Origin: CAZXCQ01 sp964639275
GTDB lineage: Bacteria > Desulfobacterota > DSM-4660 > Desulfatiglandales > Desulfatiglandaceae
DNA length: 64,000 bases
Assembly (NCBI GenBank): GCA_964639275.1
Contig: CAZXCQ010000001.1
Coordinates: forward strand, 13,314-77,313
Direction: 5' to 3'
The translations under genes and the position numbers were made by a program. Numbering within the stretch: position 1 is the stretch's first letter; each line of letters opens with the position of its first letter. This document shows positions 19,001-27,864 of the stretch, piece by piece. The notes under the pieces are model-generated. The model was not told the origin of the DNA. It saw only the letters and a list, made by a program, of their open reading frames with translations, and did no database searches.

Positions 19001-21235
19001 ATGAAAAGGCTCAAGGCTATCGCTATTGTTTGGATAACCGTCTGGTTGGTCTTATTTGGGGGAAACGCCGATGCGGAACGTGGCATCAGGGTAAAGAAGA
19101 TCGATGATCTTAGCCATGGAAGTGGAAAAGTAGGGGCATATAAGGCACTGATCATCGGAATTAACGATTATGAAGGTCCGGAGATTCCTGATCTTAAAAC
19201 GGCTATAAACGATGCGAAGGCCATGGCCAGGGTTCTTAAAAAGAAATACGGATTCAAAGTTACCCTTCTTCTGGACCGCGAAGCTACTAGAGAAGCTATA
19301 TACAAGGGCCTACGGAGCTTGGCGGTATCGGCAAAGCCAAATGACAGCGTATTGATCTATTTTGCCGGTCATGGAGATCTTGATCGAACATTCGATGGTG
19401 GATGGTGGATTCCGGCGGACGCTATGGGCGGAAACCCTGCAACGTATCTTGACAATGTTCAGGTGCAAAAAGTTACGCGGAGTACGAAGGCCCGGCATGT
19501 CTTGCTGATTTCAGATTCCTGTTATTCGGGCACACTTTTTGGAGAGGCCCGGAGTATGCCTCCCGTAACTGATGATAAATATTATCTAAGCCTTTACAAC
19601 GAAAAGAGCCGGTGGGGATTAACCTCGGGCAACAAAACACCTGTGTCTGATAAAGGCAGTGGTGGTCACAGCGTATTTGCCTACCAACTCATCAAGGAGT
19701 TGGAGAGAAGCGATAAACCTTTCATTAGCATCCAAGAAATCTACACCCGGATAGCACCTGTTATCGCAAATAATTCGGAGCAAACACCACGCTGCAGTCC
19801 CATACTGAATGCCGGGGATCAAGGCGGGCAATTTGTGTTTATGGCATCTGTGAAAAAAGAGGAGGTAATAACCAAAGAGCCACCGCCAACTATTCCCAAA
19901 GTTCAAAAAAACGGGATTGATAAGGAAATGCTTTTTTGGCAATCCATTCAAGACAGTGATGATCCAGCCCTATTTGAGGAGTATCTTAAGGCGTTTCGAA
20001 ACGGAATTTTTGTCCCCATTGCCAAAAGCAAGATTAAGGCCCTTAAGCAAAAAAAGGTAGTTGCCTCTATTCCACCTGAGGTTACAAAATCCAGGCTATT
20101 TGTGGAAGTCAAGCCGGAAAATGCAAGGGTGAGGATCCTCAACATCAGGCCGAAGTTTCATCAGGGAATGGAACTTGATCCGGGTAGATACCATGTGGAG
20201 GCCTCGGATGATGGTTACGAGACAAAAAAGATGTGGGTAAAGCTGGAAGCTGGGAAGGATGAGACCTTTCGTGTCAGTCTTGAGCAGAAGGCCGCCCCGC
20301 CCAGAAGCACTCCAACCAAATACCTGGAGGCCGAAAAGCAGCAGACCCAAATGGCCAGCCTCCCATTGAAACCGAAGTATTCTCCTCCGGTGTCAGCATC
20401 TGAGGAGATTGAACGGGACGGGATATATATCGCCTACGCCAACGGAATTGTGCGGGACACGAGCACGGGGCTTGAGTGGATTGCGGGGCAAGATAAAGAC
20501 ACAAATTGGCACGAAGCCAAGTCCTGGGTGGAGAGCTTGAATATTGATGGAGGTGGATGGCGAATGCCCACCGCGGACGAACTGGCTGGTCTTTTCAAGA
20601 AAGGGGCTGGAACTCGGAATATGACCCCTCTCTTGAAAACCACTGGACATTGGGTGTGGTCGGGACAGACCAAAGATTCGTCGTCGGCTTTGCTCTTTGC
20701 ATTCGACACCGGAGGCGGTATGTACTGGCCTTACATCTACAGTTCCTCCTTCAGCAGGGCGTTTGCGGTGCGCTCCAGAAGCAAGGGGTACAAGGTCGCT
20801 AGCATCCCATCAAAACCAAAATACTCCTCTACACCCGGCAAATCTAGGGTGTTGACCGAGAGCCAGTTAAGGATTTTGGAAGATGAGCGAGAAAAAAGCA
20901 TACGACATTGGCAAGAGTATAACAAGAAAAAGGGCATTAAGATCGCTTTACCCGAACTGGCTTCAACTCCATGCTTATTTTATTTAGAAAGGGAAAAGGG
21001 AGTTCTAGCACTTAGGCCTGAATTGTCAACTCAAGAGGCTAAGAATATCTACAAAGATTTTGTGAAAAAAAAGCTAGGCATAAATCATGTGAATTTTGTC
21101 TTACTTCCATTTCGAGAGGTTCCGGATGCAATACGATCAGGCGTAATAAACGGTGTAATTACTACTATTGTTCCTCACATAAAGAAGCTCAAAGAGGACT
21201 TTCCTGAAGGCAAAATATTCGACTTGGGTAACTGA
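19001..21235 (+). CDS. secreted caspase-fold protein with PEGA and Lcl/DUF1566 domains
   Basis: A 744-residue protein after a ggggcggagag ribosome site, with an N-terminal signal sequence (IAIVWITVWLVLFGGNADA). The caspase (C14) domain at about 45-285 has ALIIGINDYEG, catalytic His124 in YFAGHGD and Cys174 in SDSCYSG. A short helical segment (EMLFWQSIQDSDDPALFEEY) is homologous to that of the caspase at 1057. A PEGA domain follows at about 366-430. A C-type-lectin-like Lcl/DUF1566 domain is at about 470-600 (GLEWIAGQDKDTNWHEAKSW, GWRMPTADEL, FAVRSRSKG). The last 120 residues are unrecognised and lower in GC. The gene lies between two direct repeats, a sign of insertion. Confidence 0.88.
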   Translation: MKRLKAIAIVWITVWLVLFGGNADAERGIRVKKIDDLSHGSGKVGAYKALIIGINDYEGPEIPDLKTAINDAKAMARVLKKKYGFKVTLLLDREATREAIYKGLRSLAVSAKPNDSVLIYFAGHGDLDRTFDGGWWIPADAMGGNPATYLDNVQVQKVTRSTKARHVLLISDSCYSGTLFGEARSMPPVTDDKYYLSLYNEKSRWGLTSGNKTPVSDKGSGGHSVFAYQLIKELERSDKPFISIQEIYTRIAPVIANNSEQTPRCSPILNAGDQGGQFVFMASVKKEEVITKEPPPTIPKVQKNGIDKEMLFWQSIQDSDDPALFEEYLKAFRNGIFVPIAKSKIKALKQKKVVASIPPEVTKSRLFVEVKPENARVRILNIRPKFHQGMELDPGRYHVEASDDGYETKKMWVKLEAGKDETFRVSLEQKAAPPRSTPTKYLEAEKQQTQMASLPLKPKYSPPVSASEEIERDGIYIAYANGIVRDTSTGLEWIAGQDKDTNWHEAKSWVESLNIDGGGWRMPTADELAGLFKKGAGTRNMTPLLKTTGHWVWSGQTKDSSSALLFAFDTGGGMYWPYIYSSSFSRAFAVRSRSKGYKVASIPSKPKYSSTPGKSRVLTESQLRILEDEREKSIRHWQEYNKKKGIKIALPELASTPCLFYLEREKGVLALRPELSTQEAKNIYKDFVKKKLGINHVNFVLLPFREVPDAIRSGVINGVITTIVPHIKKLKEDFPEGKIFDLGN

Positions 21236-21241
21236 TAACCA

Positions 21242-21340
21242 GTCCCCAGAGGTCTTGTCGATTACTACCGAGGGGTGGTTGGAAGATTCTGCGTAAAGCT
21301 TTACGAGGGCAGCCTCATGCTTGAAACCAGGGCCCAGTGA
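21242..21340 (+). pseudogene. 3'-end remnant of a second DUF4384-protein gene
   Basis: In frame from 21242 the DNA reads VPRGLVDYYRGVVGRF and continues to SLMLETRAQ and a TGA, matching the C-terminus of the 17194 protein (NPRDLVDYYRGVVGRF ... SLMLETRAE). There is no start codon or upstream part; the remnant begins 6 bases after the caspase gene ends. Confidence 0.85.
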
Positions 21341-21426
21341 GTTGTTACTCTCCGCACACAAATTTCAGAAAACCCGTCGATATCAAAATGGAGTTGCCCT
21401 TCCCAGCCCAAAACAAATCTGGCAGG
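21244..21426 (+). repeat. 183-bp direct repeat, copy 2
   Basis: Second copy of the sequence at 18702-18884, same orientation, no indels by hand alignment. It includes the 3'-end remnant and the non-coding DNA beyond its stop. Together the copies bracket the caspase gene 19001-21235. Confidence 0.9.
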
Positions 21427-21515
21427 GGATATGTCTGGTGTGACCCATTTTGTGTATTGTCAGATGTTAATTTTTGCCCTCCTTTTTCACAAAAGGCTTG
21501 GCCCCTTTTACACGC

Positions 21516-21926
21516 TTACTTGTCAGTCAGCCAGATTACAGTTACAAGATCTTTGACCAATTCAAATTCCGGATCATTGGTGAAAATCCGGGCATTTGAC
21601 CGCTGTGCTGTCGCTATACAGAAAGCATCGGCGTACGAAACAGCATACTCAGATTTGATTTCCGCTACTTCCTTGACCAGTTTTTCGTTTACAGGAAGTA
21701 CGCTTACAGGGAGCTGCTCTAAAAGAACAAGTGCCTCTTCAGCCTTGCGCTTACCCACTCTTCTCTTAATGATATAATAAAACTCACCCCAGTTTATCAG
21801 GCTAAGAAGGGCCTTCTGCCCAGAAGAAGATAGTTCATAAAAAGCCTTTCTCATTTTCTCCCATCCCGGCTCTTTATGAAAAAAACTTACCAGAGCAAAG
21901 CTATCAAGGACGATCGTTCCGTTCAT
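21516..21926 (-). CDS. vapC: PIN-domain toxin (VapC-type)
   Basis: A 136-residue protein with the PIN-fold acidic residues in the expected places: Asp8 (VLDSFALV), Glu48 (NWGEFYY), Asp100 (SYADAFCIATA) and Asp118 (FTNDPEF). VapC toxins are magnesium-dependent RNases that stop translation by cutting tRNA or rRNA. The gene overlaps the 3' end of the AbrB-type antitoxin gene by 23 bases, the usual toxin-antitoxin layout. The pair sits on the opposite strand just beyond the repeat-bounded caspase insert, as is common for mobile stabilising modules. Confidence 0.9.
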   Translation of the reverse strand: MNGTIVLDSFALVSFFHKEPGWEKMRKAFYELSSSGQKALLSLINWGEFYYIIKRRVGKRKAEEALVLLEQLPVSVLPVNEKLVKEVAEIKSEYAVSYADAFCIATAQRSNARIFTNDPEFELVKDLVTVIWLTDK

Positions 21927-22152
21927 TGTCTAACTCTTTTTGATGCTCTTTAATCAAGTCATCTGTAAAAGAAAAGTCCCCCTCCAAAAATCCACAGGCA
22001 GCTGCGATCGGGTCTTCAGGGGCTGGTTTGACAACAATGCTATCAGGTTCCTCCAAGATATGAACATTTGAACCAGGCTTAACACCGTATTTCTCTCTGA
22101 TTGCCTTTGGTATCAGGACCTGCCCTTTTTGTGATACCTGTACAACTGTCAT
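21904..22152 (-). CDS. AbrB/MazE-family antitoxin
   Basis: Start chosen at 22152 because aagggag precedes it at good spacing; an upstream in-frame start at 22206 would overlap the promoter. The 82-residue protein has an N-terminal swapped-hairpin AbrB DNA-binding domain (VSQKGQVLIPKAIREKYGVK) and an acidic C-terminal tail that would wrap the PIN toxin. It is the first gene of a two-gene operon and should repress its own promoter, as known for this class. Confidence 0.88.
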   Translation of the reverse strand: MTVVQVSQKGQVLIPKAIREKYGVKPGSNVHILEEPDSIVVKPAPEDPIAAACGFLEGDFSFTDDLIKEHQKELDNERNDRP

Positions 22153-22177
22153 CTTTTTTTCTCCCTTTTTTAGTTTA

Positions 22178-22206
22178 AGTCTAACTTTACCTTTGGAAGT
22201 TGTCAA
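22178..22206 (-). promoter_or_regulatory. promoter of the toxin-antitoxin operon
   Basis: Read on the minus strand, TTGACA (22206-22201) and TAGACT (22183-22178) are 17 bases apart. An imperfect palindrome agttTAAGTCtaact (22172-22186) overlaps the -10 box and is a plausible operator for the AbrB-type antitoxin. Confidence 0.55.
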
Positions 22207-22320
22207 GTAGAAATGGGATCAGCCTAACAAAATGAAATGACACCGCTTAGTACTACAGCAACACTTTTCAGGTAACCATTTGAAATTTAATATAAAACAT
22301 GCCGATGGTCCCTTTACGGC

Positions 22321-22399
22321 GTCATTCCGGCGAAAGCCGGAATCCAGTATTATCTTGACGTCCACAGTGTTCCTGGATGCCCGCCTTCGCGGGCATGAC
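22321..22399. repeat. imperfect inverted-repeat extragenic element
   Basis: Two 27-base arms, gtcattccggcgaaagccgg... and its imperfect complement ending in gcgggcatgac, flank about 25 bases. Each arm has its own small hairpin (ccggcgaaagccgg; cccgccttcgcggg). This type of dispersed palindromic element is common in Proteobacteria. A reading frame through it on the minus strand is a by-product of the repeat. Confidence 0.8.
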
Positions 22400-22467
22400 A
22401 TGCATAATAAGCGCAAAGTGTCGCTGCAGTATTAGGGCTCACGCACAATGATCACGCCTGGTGTTTC

Positions 22468-22496
22468 TTGACACAGAAAGGGTCTTGTTTTATGCT
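22468..22496 (+). promoter_or_regulatory. sigma-70-type promoter of the DUF4139 gene
   Basis: TTGACA (22468-22473) and TATGCT (22491-22496) are separated by 17 bases, 61 bases ahead of the start codon at 22557. Confidence 0.6.
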
Positions 22497-22556
22497 CTTT
22501 TTGTTCAAGGCTGACAAACCAGACAACAACCACTCTTTTACGGAAGGAGTTTGGGG

Positions 22557-24653
22557 ATGAAAACGCTCAATTGGTTTGTAAAGACGGTGATTTTGGCATT
22601 TCTCTTGGGTCTGATGATACCGCTGTCTTCTTATGGAGAGAGGAGTGATTCCACTGATGGCGGGCAGATGACCGTTCGCAAGGTGGTGCTCTACAAGAGC
22701 GGGGTGGGCTATTTTGAAATGCGCGGTACGGTCAAAGGGGGCAGGGCTGTGAGGCTGTACTTTAAGCGGAACCAGATGAATGACCTGCTCAAGAGCCTGA
22801 CTGTCCTCAACTTGACCGGCGGAAAGATCAACAGCATTGTCTATGACAGCACCAAGACCGTCAGACAGCTATTGAGTGATTACACCTTTGATCTCAAAAG
22901 GGAGCAGGGTCTCCCCCAGGTCCTTCGACAGCTCCAGGGCAGCACGATTGAGCTTGTAACGGGCAGCACAACCACGAAAGGGACCATAGTGGGCGTTGAA
23001 AAAAGGATCCTAACTGAAGATGATGTCGAGATTCCCAGCTTTTATTTAAATATACTCGACAATGACAATAAGGGCGACTTTCGCAGCTTCAATACGGATG
23101 AGATTACAGCCGTAAGGTTTCTGGACGAAAGGCTCAACCAGGACATCAAACACTATTTAAAGATCCTCTTTCAGAGGCTCCGGAGGGACGAAAAGGCGGT
23201 GACGATAACGACTTTGGGTCAGGGCGAACAAGAACTCTTTGTAAGCTATGTCGCCGAAGTCCCGGTATGGAAGGCCACCTATCGCATTGTCCTCCCGGCG
23301 CAGAATAAGGAGAGCAAACCCTTTTTGCAGGGGTGGGCCATAGTGGATAATGTGAGTGCGGATGACTGGAAGGGAGTGGGACTTTCGCTGGTAAGCGGGT
23401 TACCCATCTCGTTTATCCAGGATCTCTACGATCCCATATTTAAAAGGCGACCGGTGATCGAAATTGAAGAAGAGGTGGCATTGGCACCCAGTGTCCCGGA
23501 GGCGGCCATGCGCAGGAAAATGGTGAGGGAGGCCAAAAAGGCACCCCTGGCGCCCCGGGCAGCGGCAATGCCGATGAAATCCCTCGCTATGGCCGAGGAG
23601 CTGGGGGCCGGGCCCCCCGTGGAAGCTGACCTTGAGGGGAGGATGCGAGACCTCAGGGCCGAGGTAGTCACCCGGGAGGTGGGAGACCTCTTTGAATACC
23701 GGATTGATCACCCCGTGACGATCGGGCGAAATCAATCTGCCTTGGTCCCGATCGTGGCAAAGGAGGTCGAGGGAGAGACAGTTGATCTATACAACGAAAA
23801 GACGCGCAAAAACAACCCCCTGGCAGCAGTCAGGCTCAAAAACACCACCGGCCTCATGTTGGAAGGGGGGCCTCTGACCGTAGTCCAGGGTGGCAATTAC
23901 GCCGGCGATGCCTTGATCAAGACCGTCAGGCCGGGAGAGGAGCGTTATATTACCTATGCGGTTGATCTGGGCCTCCATGTAAATACCCAAAAGGGGACCA
24001 AGAGTGAAAGGGTTGATCGGGTCATTATAAACCGTGGGATGATGCGGATTCACCGGGGTATTATCGAAACAAAGACCTATAATCTGGACAATAAGGATAA
24101 TCAGACCAAGACGGTCATTATCGAACACCCCTACCACCCGGAGTGGAAACTGCTCAACACAGAAAAGCCGATCGAGATCACCGACAACTACATCCGTTTT
24201 AGGGTGATGGTACCCGGGCAAGGCGTGGCAACCTTTACTGTCCGCGAAGTCAGGGACAGCTGGCAGACCATAATGGTAACCAATCTGACCCCCGATGATA
24301 TCCTTGTCTTTTCCCAAAGAAGGTATCTCAGCGAAAGCTCCCAAAAACAACTTGAAAAGATCGTCGGGCTCAAGACAGAAATTGCCGGTATTGATGGGGA
24401 TATCAGAGACCTGAAAAGGGAGCGGGGGCAAATATTTGAGGATCAGAAAAGACTCCGGGAAAACCTGACGGGTCTCGGGCAGACAGCCGAAGAAAAGAAC
24501 CTGCGGAGCCGATATATCAAACAGCTCGATCAACAGGAGACCCGACTCGCAACAATCAGAGACAAGCAAGAACGCCTGCAGGACCAGCGCAGGGGCAAAC
24601 GGAAAGAGCTTGACACCTTGATCGCGGCCTTGGAACAGGATCTGGAGATCTGA
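22557..24653 (+). CDS. exported DUF4139-domain protein
   Basis: Start chosen at 22557 (ggaaggag seven bases upstream). The 698-residue protein has a signal peptide (TVILAFLLGLMIPLSSYG), an N-terminal beta-rich region (VRKVVLYKSGVGYFEMRG, a typical opening of DUF4139 proteins), and the central conserved core (ELFVSYVAEVPVWKATYRIV, GWAIVDNVSADDW). The C-terminal 100 residues form a coiled coil (LKTEIAGIDGDIRDLKRERG). DUF4139 proteins are widespread exported proteins without a settled role. It closes the exported-protein block and ends 12 bp before a sigma-54 activator, which could be co-transcribed with it. Confidence 0.85.
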   Translation: MKTLNWFVKTVILAFLLGLMIPLSSYGERSDSTDGGQMTVRKVVLYKSGVGYFEMRGTVKGGRAVRLYFKRNQMNDLLKSLTVLNLTGGKINSIVYDSTKTVRQLLSDYTFDLKREQGLPQVLRQLQGSTIELVTGSTTTKGTIVGVEKRILTEDDVEIPSFYLNILDNDNKGDFRSFNTDEITAVRFLDERLNQDIKHYLKILFQRLRRDEKAVTITTLGQGEQELFVSYVAEVPVWKATYRIVLPAQNKESKPFLQGWAIVDNVSADDWKGVGLSLVSGLPISFIQDLYDPIFKRRPVIEIEEEVALAPSVPEAAMRRKMVREAKKAPLAPRAAAMPMKSLAMAEELGAGPPVEADLEGRMRDLRAEVVTREVGDLFEYRIDHPVTIGRNQSALVPIVAKEVEGETVDLYNEKTRKNNPLAAVRLKNTTGLMLEGGPLTVVQGGNYAGDALIKTVRPGEERYITYAVDLGLHVNTQKGTKSERVDRVIINRGMMRIHRGIIETKTYNLDNKDNQTKTVIIEHPYHPEWKLLNTEKPIEITDNYIRFRVMVPGQGVATFTVREVRDSWQTIMVTNLTPDDILVFSQRRYLSESSQKQLEKIVGLKTEIAGIDGDIRDLKRERGQIFEDQKRLRENLTGLGQTAEEKNLRSRYIKQLDQQETRLATIRDKQERLQDQRRGKRKELDTLIAALEQDLEI

Positions 24654-24665
24654 AAACGCGGGACA

Positions 24666-26018
24666 GTGGAACAGTCATTAGAAAACCAGACCAGGATTAT
24701 TCTGGACAGTATTGTTGACGGTGTTTTTACCATAGACTCGGAGTGGCGGATTACTTCCTTTAACAGGGCCGCAGAGAAGATCACCGGCATCAAGGCAAAA
24801 GAGGCTACCAACAGGCATTGCTGGGATGTCTTTAAGGCTAGCATCTGTGAAAGCCGGTGTGCCCTGCGCCAGACCATGGAAACCGGCGAGCCCATAGTCA
24901 ATCAATCCATATTCATTGTTAGCTCAGAAGGGGATCGCATACCCATCAGTATCTCAACGGCCCTCCTGAAAGACAAAGATGGCAAGGTAATCGGAGGAGT
25001 GGAGACCTTTAGGGACCTGAGTGTTGTTGAGGAACTGAGAAGGGAACTGGAGGGCCGACACTCTTTTTTGGACATTATCAGCAAGAATGAGAAAATGCAC
25101 CGCCTCTTCGGGATACTCGAACAGGTAGCCGAAAGCAATGTTACTGTCCTGCTTGTCGGTGAAAGTGGTACCGGAAAAGAGCTTTTTGCAAAGGCAATCC
25201 ACTCGCTAAGTCAAAGAAAAGACGGGCCCATTATCACGATCAACTGTGGGGCCCTGCCCGATAGTCTTCTTGAATCGGAACTATTTGGCTATAAGGCCGG
25301 CGCCTTTACCGATGCCAAGAAAGATAAGCCTGGCCGACTGGCACTGGCAGAGGGGGGAACCCTGTTTCTGGATGAGATCGGCAATGTATCTCCCGCACTC
25401 CAGGTGCGACTGCTCAGGGTACTCCAGGACAGGGTGTATGAACCCCTGGGTAGCACAAAGTCGCAGGAAGCGGATGTCCGGATAGTGGCGGCGACCAACA
25501 GCAACCTCGAAGCGCTTGTCTCAGAGGGAAAATTTAGACAGGACCTCTATTATCGCATCAATGTGGTCAGGCTAGCCCTGCCCCCCTTGAGGGAAAGAAA
25601 AGAGGATATCCCGCTTTTGGCGGATCACTTTATCCGCAAGTTTAATCGATTAAACGCAAAAGAGATCCAGGGCCTGTCCCCTGATGTACTTTCCGCTCTC
25701 ATGTCTTATGAGTTCCCGGGAAATATCCGGGAATTGGAAAACATCATCGAATATGGAACGGTTGTCTGCAAGGACAACCTCATTGGCATCGAGCATCTCC
25801 CCGACCACCTCCCCCTGGACCCGCAGACCCCTGGAGCAAGTGGTAGCCGACGGCCCTCTCAAAAACTGGTTTCCTGGTATGATATAGAAAGAAATTTTGT
25901 CTATGAGGTACTAAGAGAGAACAACTGGAATCGCGCGGCCACGGCAGCACAGATGGGCATACACAAAACCACCCTGTGGCGCAAGATCAAGCGTCTTGAT
26001 ATCAAGCCCCCAAAGTAA
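24666..26018 (+). CDS. PAS-domain sigma-54-dependent transcription activator
   Basis: A GTG start with a weak ribosome site, 12 bp after the previous stop. The 450-residue protein has an N-terminal PAS domain (about 8-120) with a Cys motif HCWDVFKASICESRC. The AAA+ domain (about 140-370) has Walker A GESGTGKE and Walker B TLFLDEIG. A Fis-type helix-turn-helix lies at about 405-450 (RAATAAQMGIHKTTLWRKI). The sigma-54 contact loop reads GAFTDA rather than GAFTGA. There is no receiver domain, so it probably senses a signal directly through the PAS domain. The next gene is AbfD, its most likely target by position. Confidence 0.9.
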   Translation: MEQSLENQTRIILDSIVDGVFTIDSEWRITSFNRAAEKITGIKAKEATNRHCWDVFKASICESRCALRQTMETGEPIVNQSIFIVSSEGDRIPISISTALLKDKDGKVIGGVETFRDLSVVEELRRELEGRHSFLDIISKNEKMHRLFGILEQVAESNVTVLLVGESGTGKELFAKAIHSLSQRKDGPIITINCGALPDSLLESELFGYKAGAFTDAKKDKPGRLALAEGGTLFLDEIGNVSPALQVRLLRVLQDRVYEPLGSTKSQEADVRIVAATNSNLEALVSEGKFRQDLYYRINVVRLALPPLRERKEDIPLLADHFIRKFNRLNAKEIQGLSPDVLSALMSYEFPGNIRELENIIEYGTVVCKDNLIGIEHLPDHLPLDPQTPGASGSRRPSQKLVSWYDIERNFVYEVLRENNWNRAATAAQMGIHKTTLWRKIKRLDIKPPK

Positions 26019-26236
26019 TGCGACACAAAGCTGTATTGCATATACGCAATCTCATTCTCCTTTGACATTGCAGCTCTGATACTAACCCTGGATCTTGCCC
26101 CCCACCTCAACATCCCTTCGCACTAAAAACTCCTAAGAACTCTAATGGGTTAGACGCGTTCCCCTCTCTTCCGGATGGCTGGCATGGAATGTGAAGGGCC
26201 ATTTTGGCTACATCATTCACCCAAAGGAGGATACAC

Positions 26237-27688
26237 ATGGCCCTGTTGACGCCTGAGCAGTTTGAGGAGAGTTTAAAAGACCTGAAGCCCAGGGTATTTA
26301 TGAACGGCAAAATGGTGGATGACGTTCTCAAAAATAGAAATACCCGGACCGTGGTAGAGGCCAATAAGGCCAGTTATGCCTGGGCACTGGACCCAAGATA
26401 CAGCGATATCATGTCCTGCTATTCTCCTCTGATCGATGACATCATCAATCGATACACCTCTCTCAGTGCCAGCACCGGTGACCTGGTCAAAAAGGCAAAG
26501 GCAGGCACCTTTACCGCCGAGATGCTGGGGACATGTATTTACCGCTGCGTCGGGTATGATTCATTCCATGCCCTGGCCAGCACCACCTGGGAGATGGACC
26601 GTGATCTGGGCACCGAGTACCATCCCCGGTTTATGGATTACCTCAAGCTGGTACAGAGCAAAGATCTCTCTGTCGCCGGTGCCCTCACCGAACCAAGGGG
26701 CAGGCGAGATCAGAAGACACTATCATGGCCTGATCCTTATCTTTCGCTAAAACTGGTTGACAAGAACAACGAGGGAATAGTCGTCCGAGGTGCAAAGATC
26801 AACATCAGCGGTGCCTATGCCAGCCATGAACTTGTGGTCCTTCCCCAGGCCGCCCACTTCGAAGGTGAGGAGGATTACGCCATCGCGTTCGCCACACCAA
26901 CCGATGCCAAAGGCATTACCTACGTCTGCCAGTATTCCCCCTATTCCGCAGAAAGGGATATGGCCGATGACCTAGCAGAGTTGGGAAACCCTGTTTTTGG
27001 GCAGAGAGAGACCGCCATGATCATCTTTGACAATGTCTTTGTCCCATGGGAGAGGGTCTTTCATTGTGGCGAATATCCCTATTCCATAAAGATGGTGACC
27101 CGGTATGCAAAGACCCACAGGATGACCTGTGGGGGGACCTGCAAGGTGGGCTTTATGAATCAGATCATAGGGGCCTCAAAATTGATCCAGGAGTACAAGG
27201 GTCTGGAAAAGGCCGCTCACATCAACGACCAGTTGATGGAGATGGTTGTCCTGAGAGAGACCGGTAGGGCATGCGGCATGGCCGCGGCTACAAAAGGGAC
27301 CGAAGAGCCGGCCGGTTCTGGCGTATTTTTGCCCGATGAAATCATGGGAAATGTCTCAAAACTGAACATCTGTAACGCCTTCTGGAGGGTAATGGCCCTG
27401 GCAGGGGACATCGGGGGTGGGCTCGTTGTGACAATGCCTTCGCTCAAGGAACTCAGGAATCCCGAGGTCAAGGATTATATTGAAGAATTTTACAGTTTCG
27501 GTTCAGATAAGCCTACGGAAAACATCATAAAGGTCCACAAACTCCTCCAGAATTGGACCGCAGGTCAGCACGGTGTGGGCACCTGGCACGGGGCCGGGCC
27601 GGTAATGGCTCAAAAGATCATGCTCCAGAGGGCCATTGACTACCGGCACGAGAAGGATCTGGTAAGAAGCGTTTTGAACCTAAGATAG
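26237..27688 (+). CDS. abfD: 4-hydroxybutyryl-CoA dehydratase / vinylacetyl-CoA isomerase family
   Basis: Start chosen at 26237 behind aaaggagg. The 483-residue protein has the full length of AbfD, a [4Fe-4S] and FAD enzyme that dehydrates 4-hydroxybutyryl-CoA to crotonyl-CoA. From memory of the clostridial enzyme the cluster ligands are Cys99, Cys103, His292 and Cys299. Here Cys100 and Cys104 (GTCIYRCVG) match, and His294 is present (KTHRMTCGGTCKVG), but the following Cys is at 302 with one extra residue and another Cys at 298. FAD-binding acyl-CoA-dehydrogenase/HpaB-type segments are evident (NISGAYASHELVVLP). It could be a paralogue with another hydroxyacyl-CoA substrate. No other genes of a 4-hydroxybutyrate pathway are adjacent. 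Confidence 0.85.
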   Translation: MALLTPEQFEESLKDLKPRVFMNGKMVDDVLKNRNTRTVVEANKASYAWALDPRYSDIMSCYSPLIDDIINRYTSLSASTGDLVKKAKAGTFTAEMLGTCIYRCVGYDSFHALASTTWEMDRDLGTEYHPRFMDYLKLVQSKDLSVAGALTEPRGRRDQKTLSWPDPYLSLKLVDKNNEGIVVRGAKINISGAYASHELVVLPQAAHFEGEEDYAIAFATPTDAKGITYVCQYSPYSAERDMADDLAELGNPVFGQRETAMIIFDNVFVPWERVFHCGEYPYSIKMVTRYAKTHRMTCGGTCKVGFMNQIIGASKLIQEYKGLEKAAHINDQLMEMVVLRETGRACGMAAATKGTEEPAGSGVFLPDEIMGNVSKLNICNAFWRVMALAGDIGGGLVVTMPSLKELRNPEVKDYIEEFYSFGSDKPTENIIKVHKLLQNWTAGQHGVGTWHGAGPVMAQKIMLQRAIDYRHEKDLVRSVLNLR

Positions 27689-27792
27689 GGTATTTGATTA
27701 TTGTCTGGCAAGGGATCGACAAACCTACCAGCCTATTATACCCGTCAAATTGATGAGAAAACAGTACGGGAACAATTAAAGAAGGCCTCCTC

Positions 27793-27864
27793 GATACCAA
27801 AAACTGATCGATTATCCTGCGGATCAAGGCCGCCATTGCCCCTTGGAGCGCAAAAGCTCCTTGG
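27793..27864 (-). pseudogene. decayed ribbon-helix-helix antitoxin fragment, copy A
   Basis: On the minus strand this reads AALIRRIIDQFLVS, the end of a ribbon-helix-helix antitoxin; the upstream part is out of frame. The DNA matches 36519-36595 over about 70 bases. It lies in the 350-bp gap after abfD, where I see nothing else convincing. Confidence 0.55.

Noticed and set aside
22219..22416. Minus-strand open frame containing RRRASRN and SGFRRND
   Set aside because: This is the usual false frame through the dispersed inverted-repeat element at 22321-22399.
23787..24569. Minus-strand open frame of 260 codons
   Set aside because: Antisense to the DUF4139 gene; no ribosome site or motif.
26019..26236. 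Sigma-54 promoter in front of abfD
   Set aside because: Several TGGCAT/GG-containing words occur but none has GC at the proper ten-base distance.
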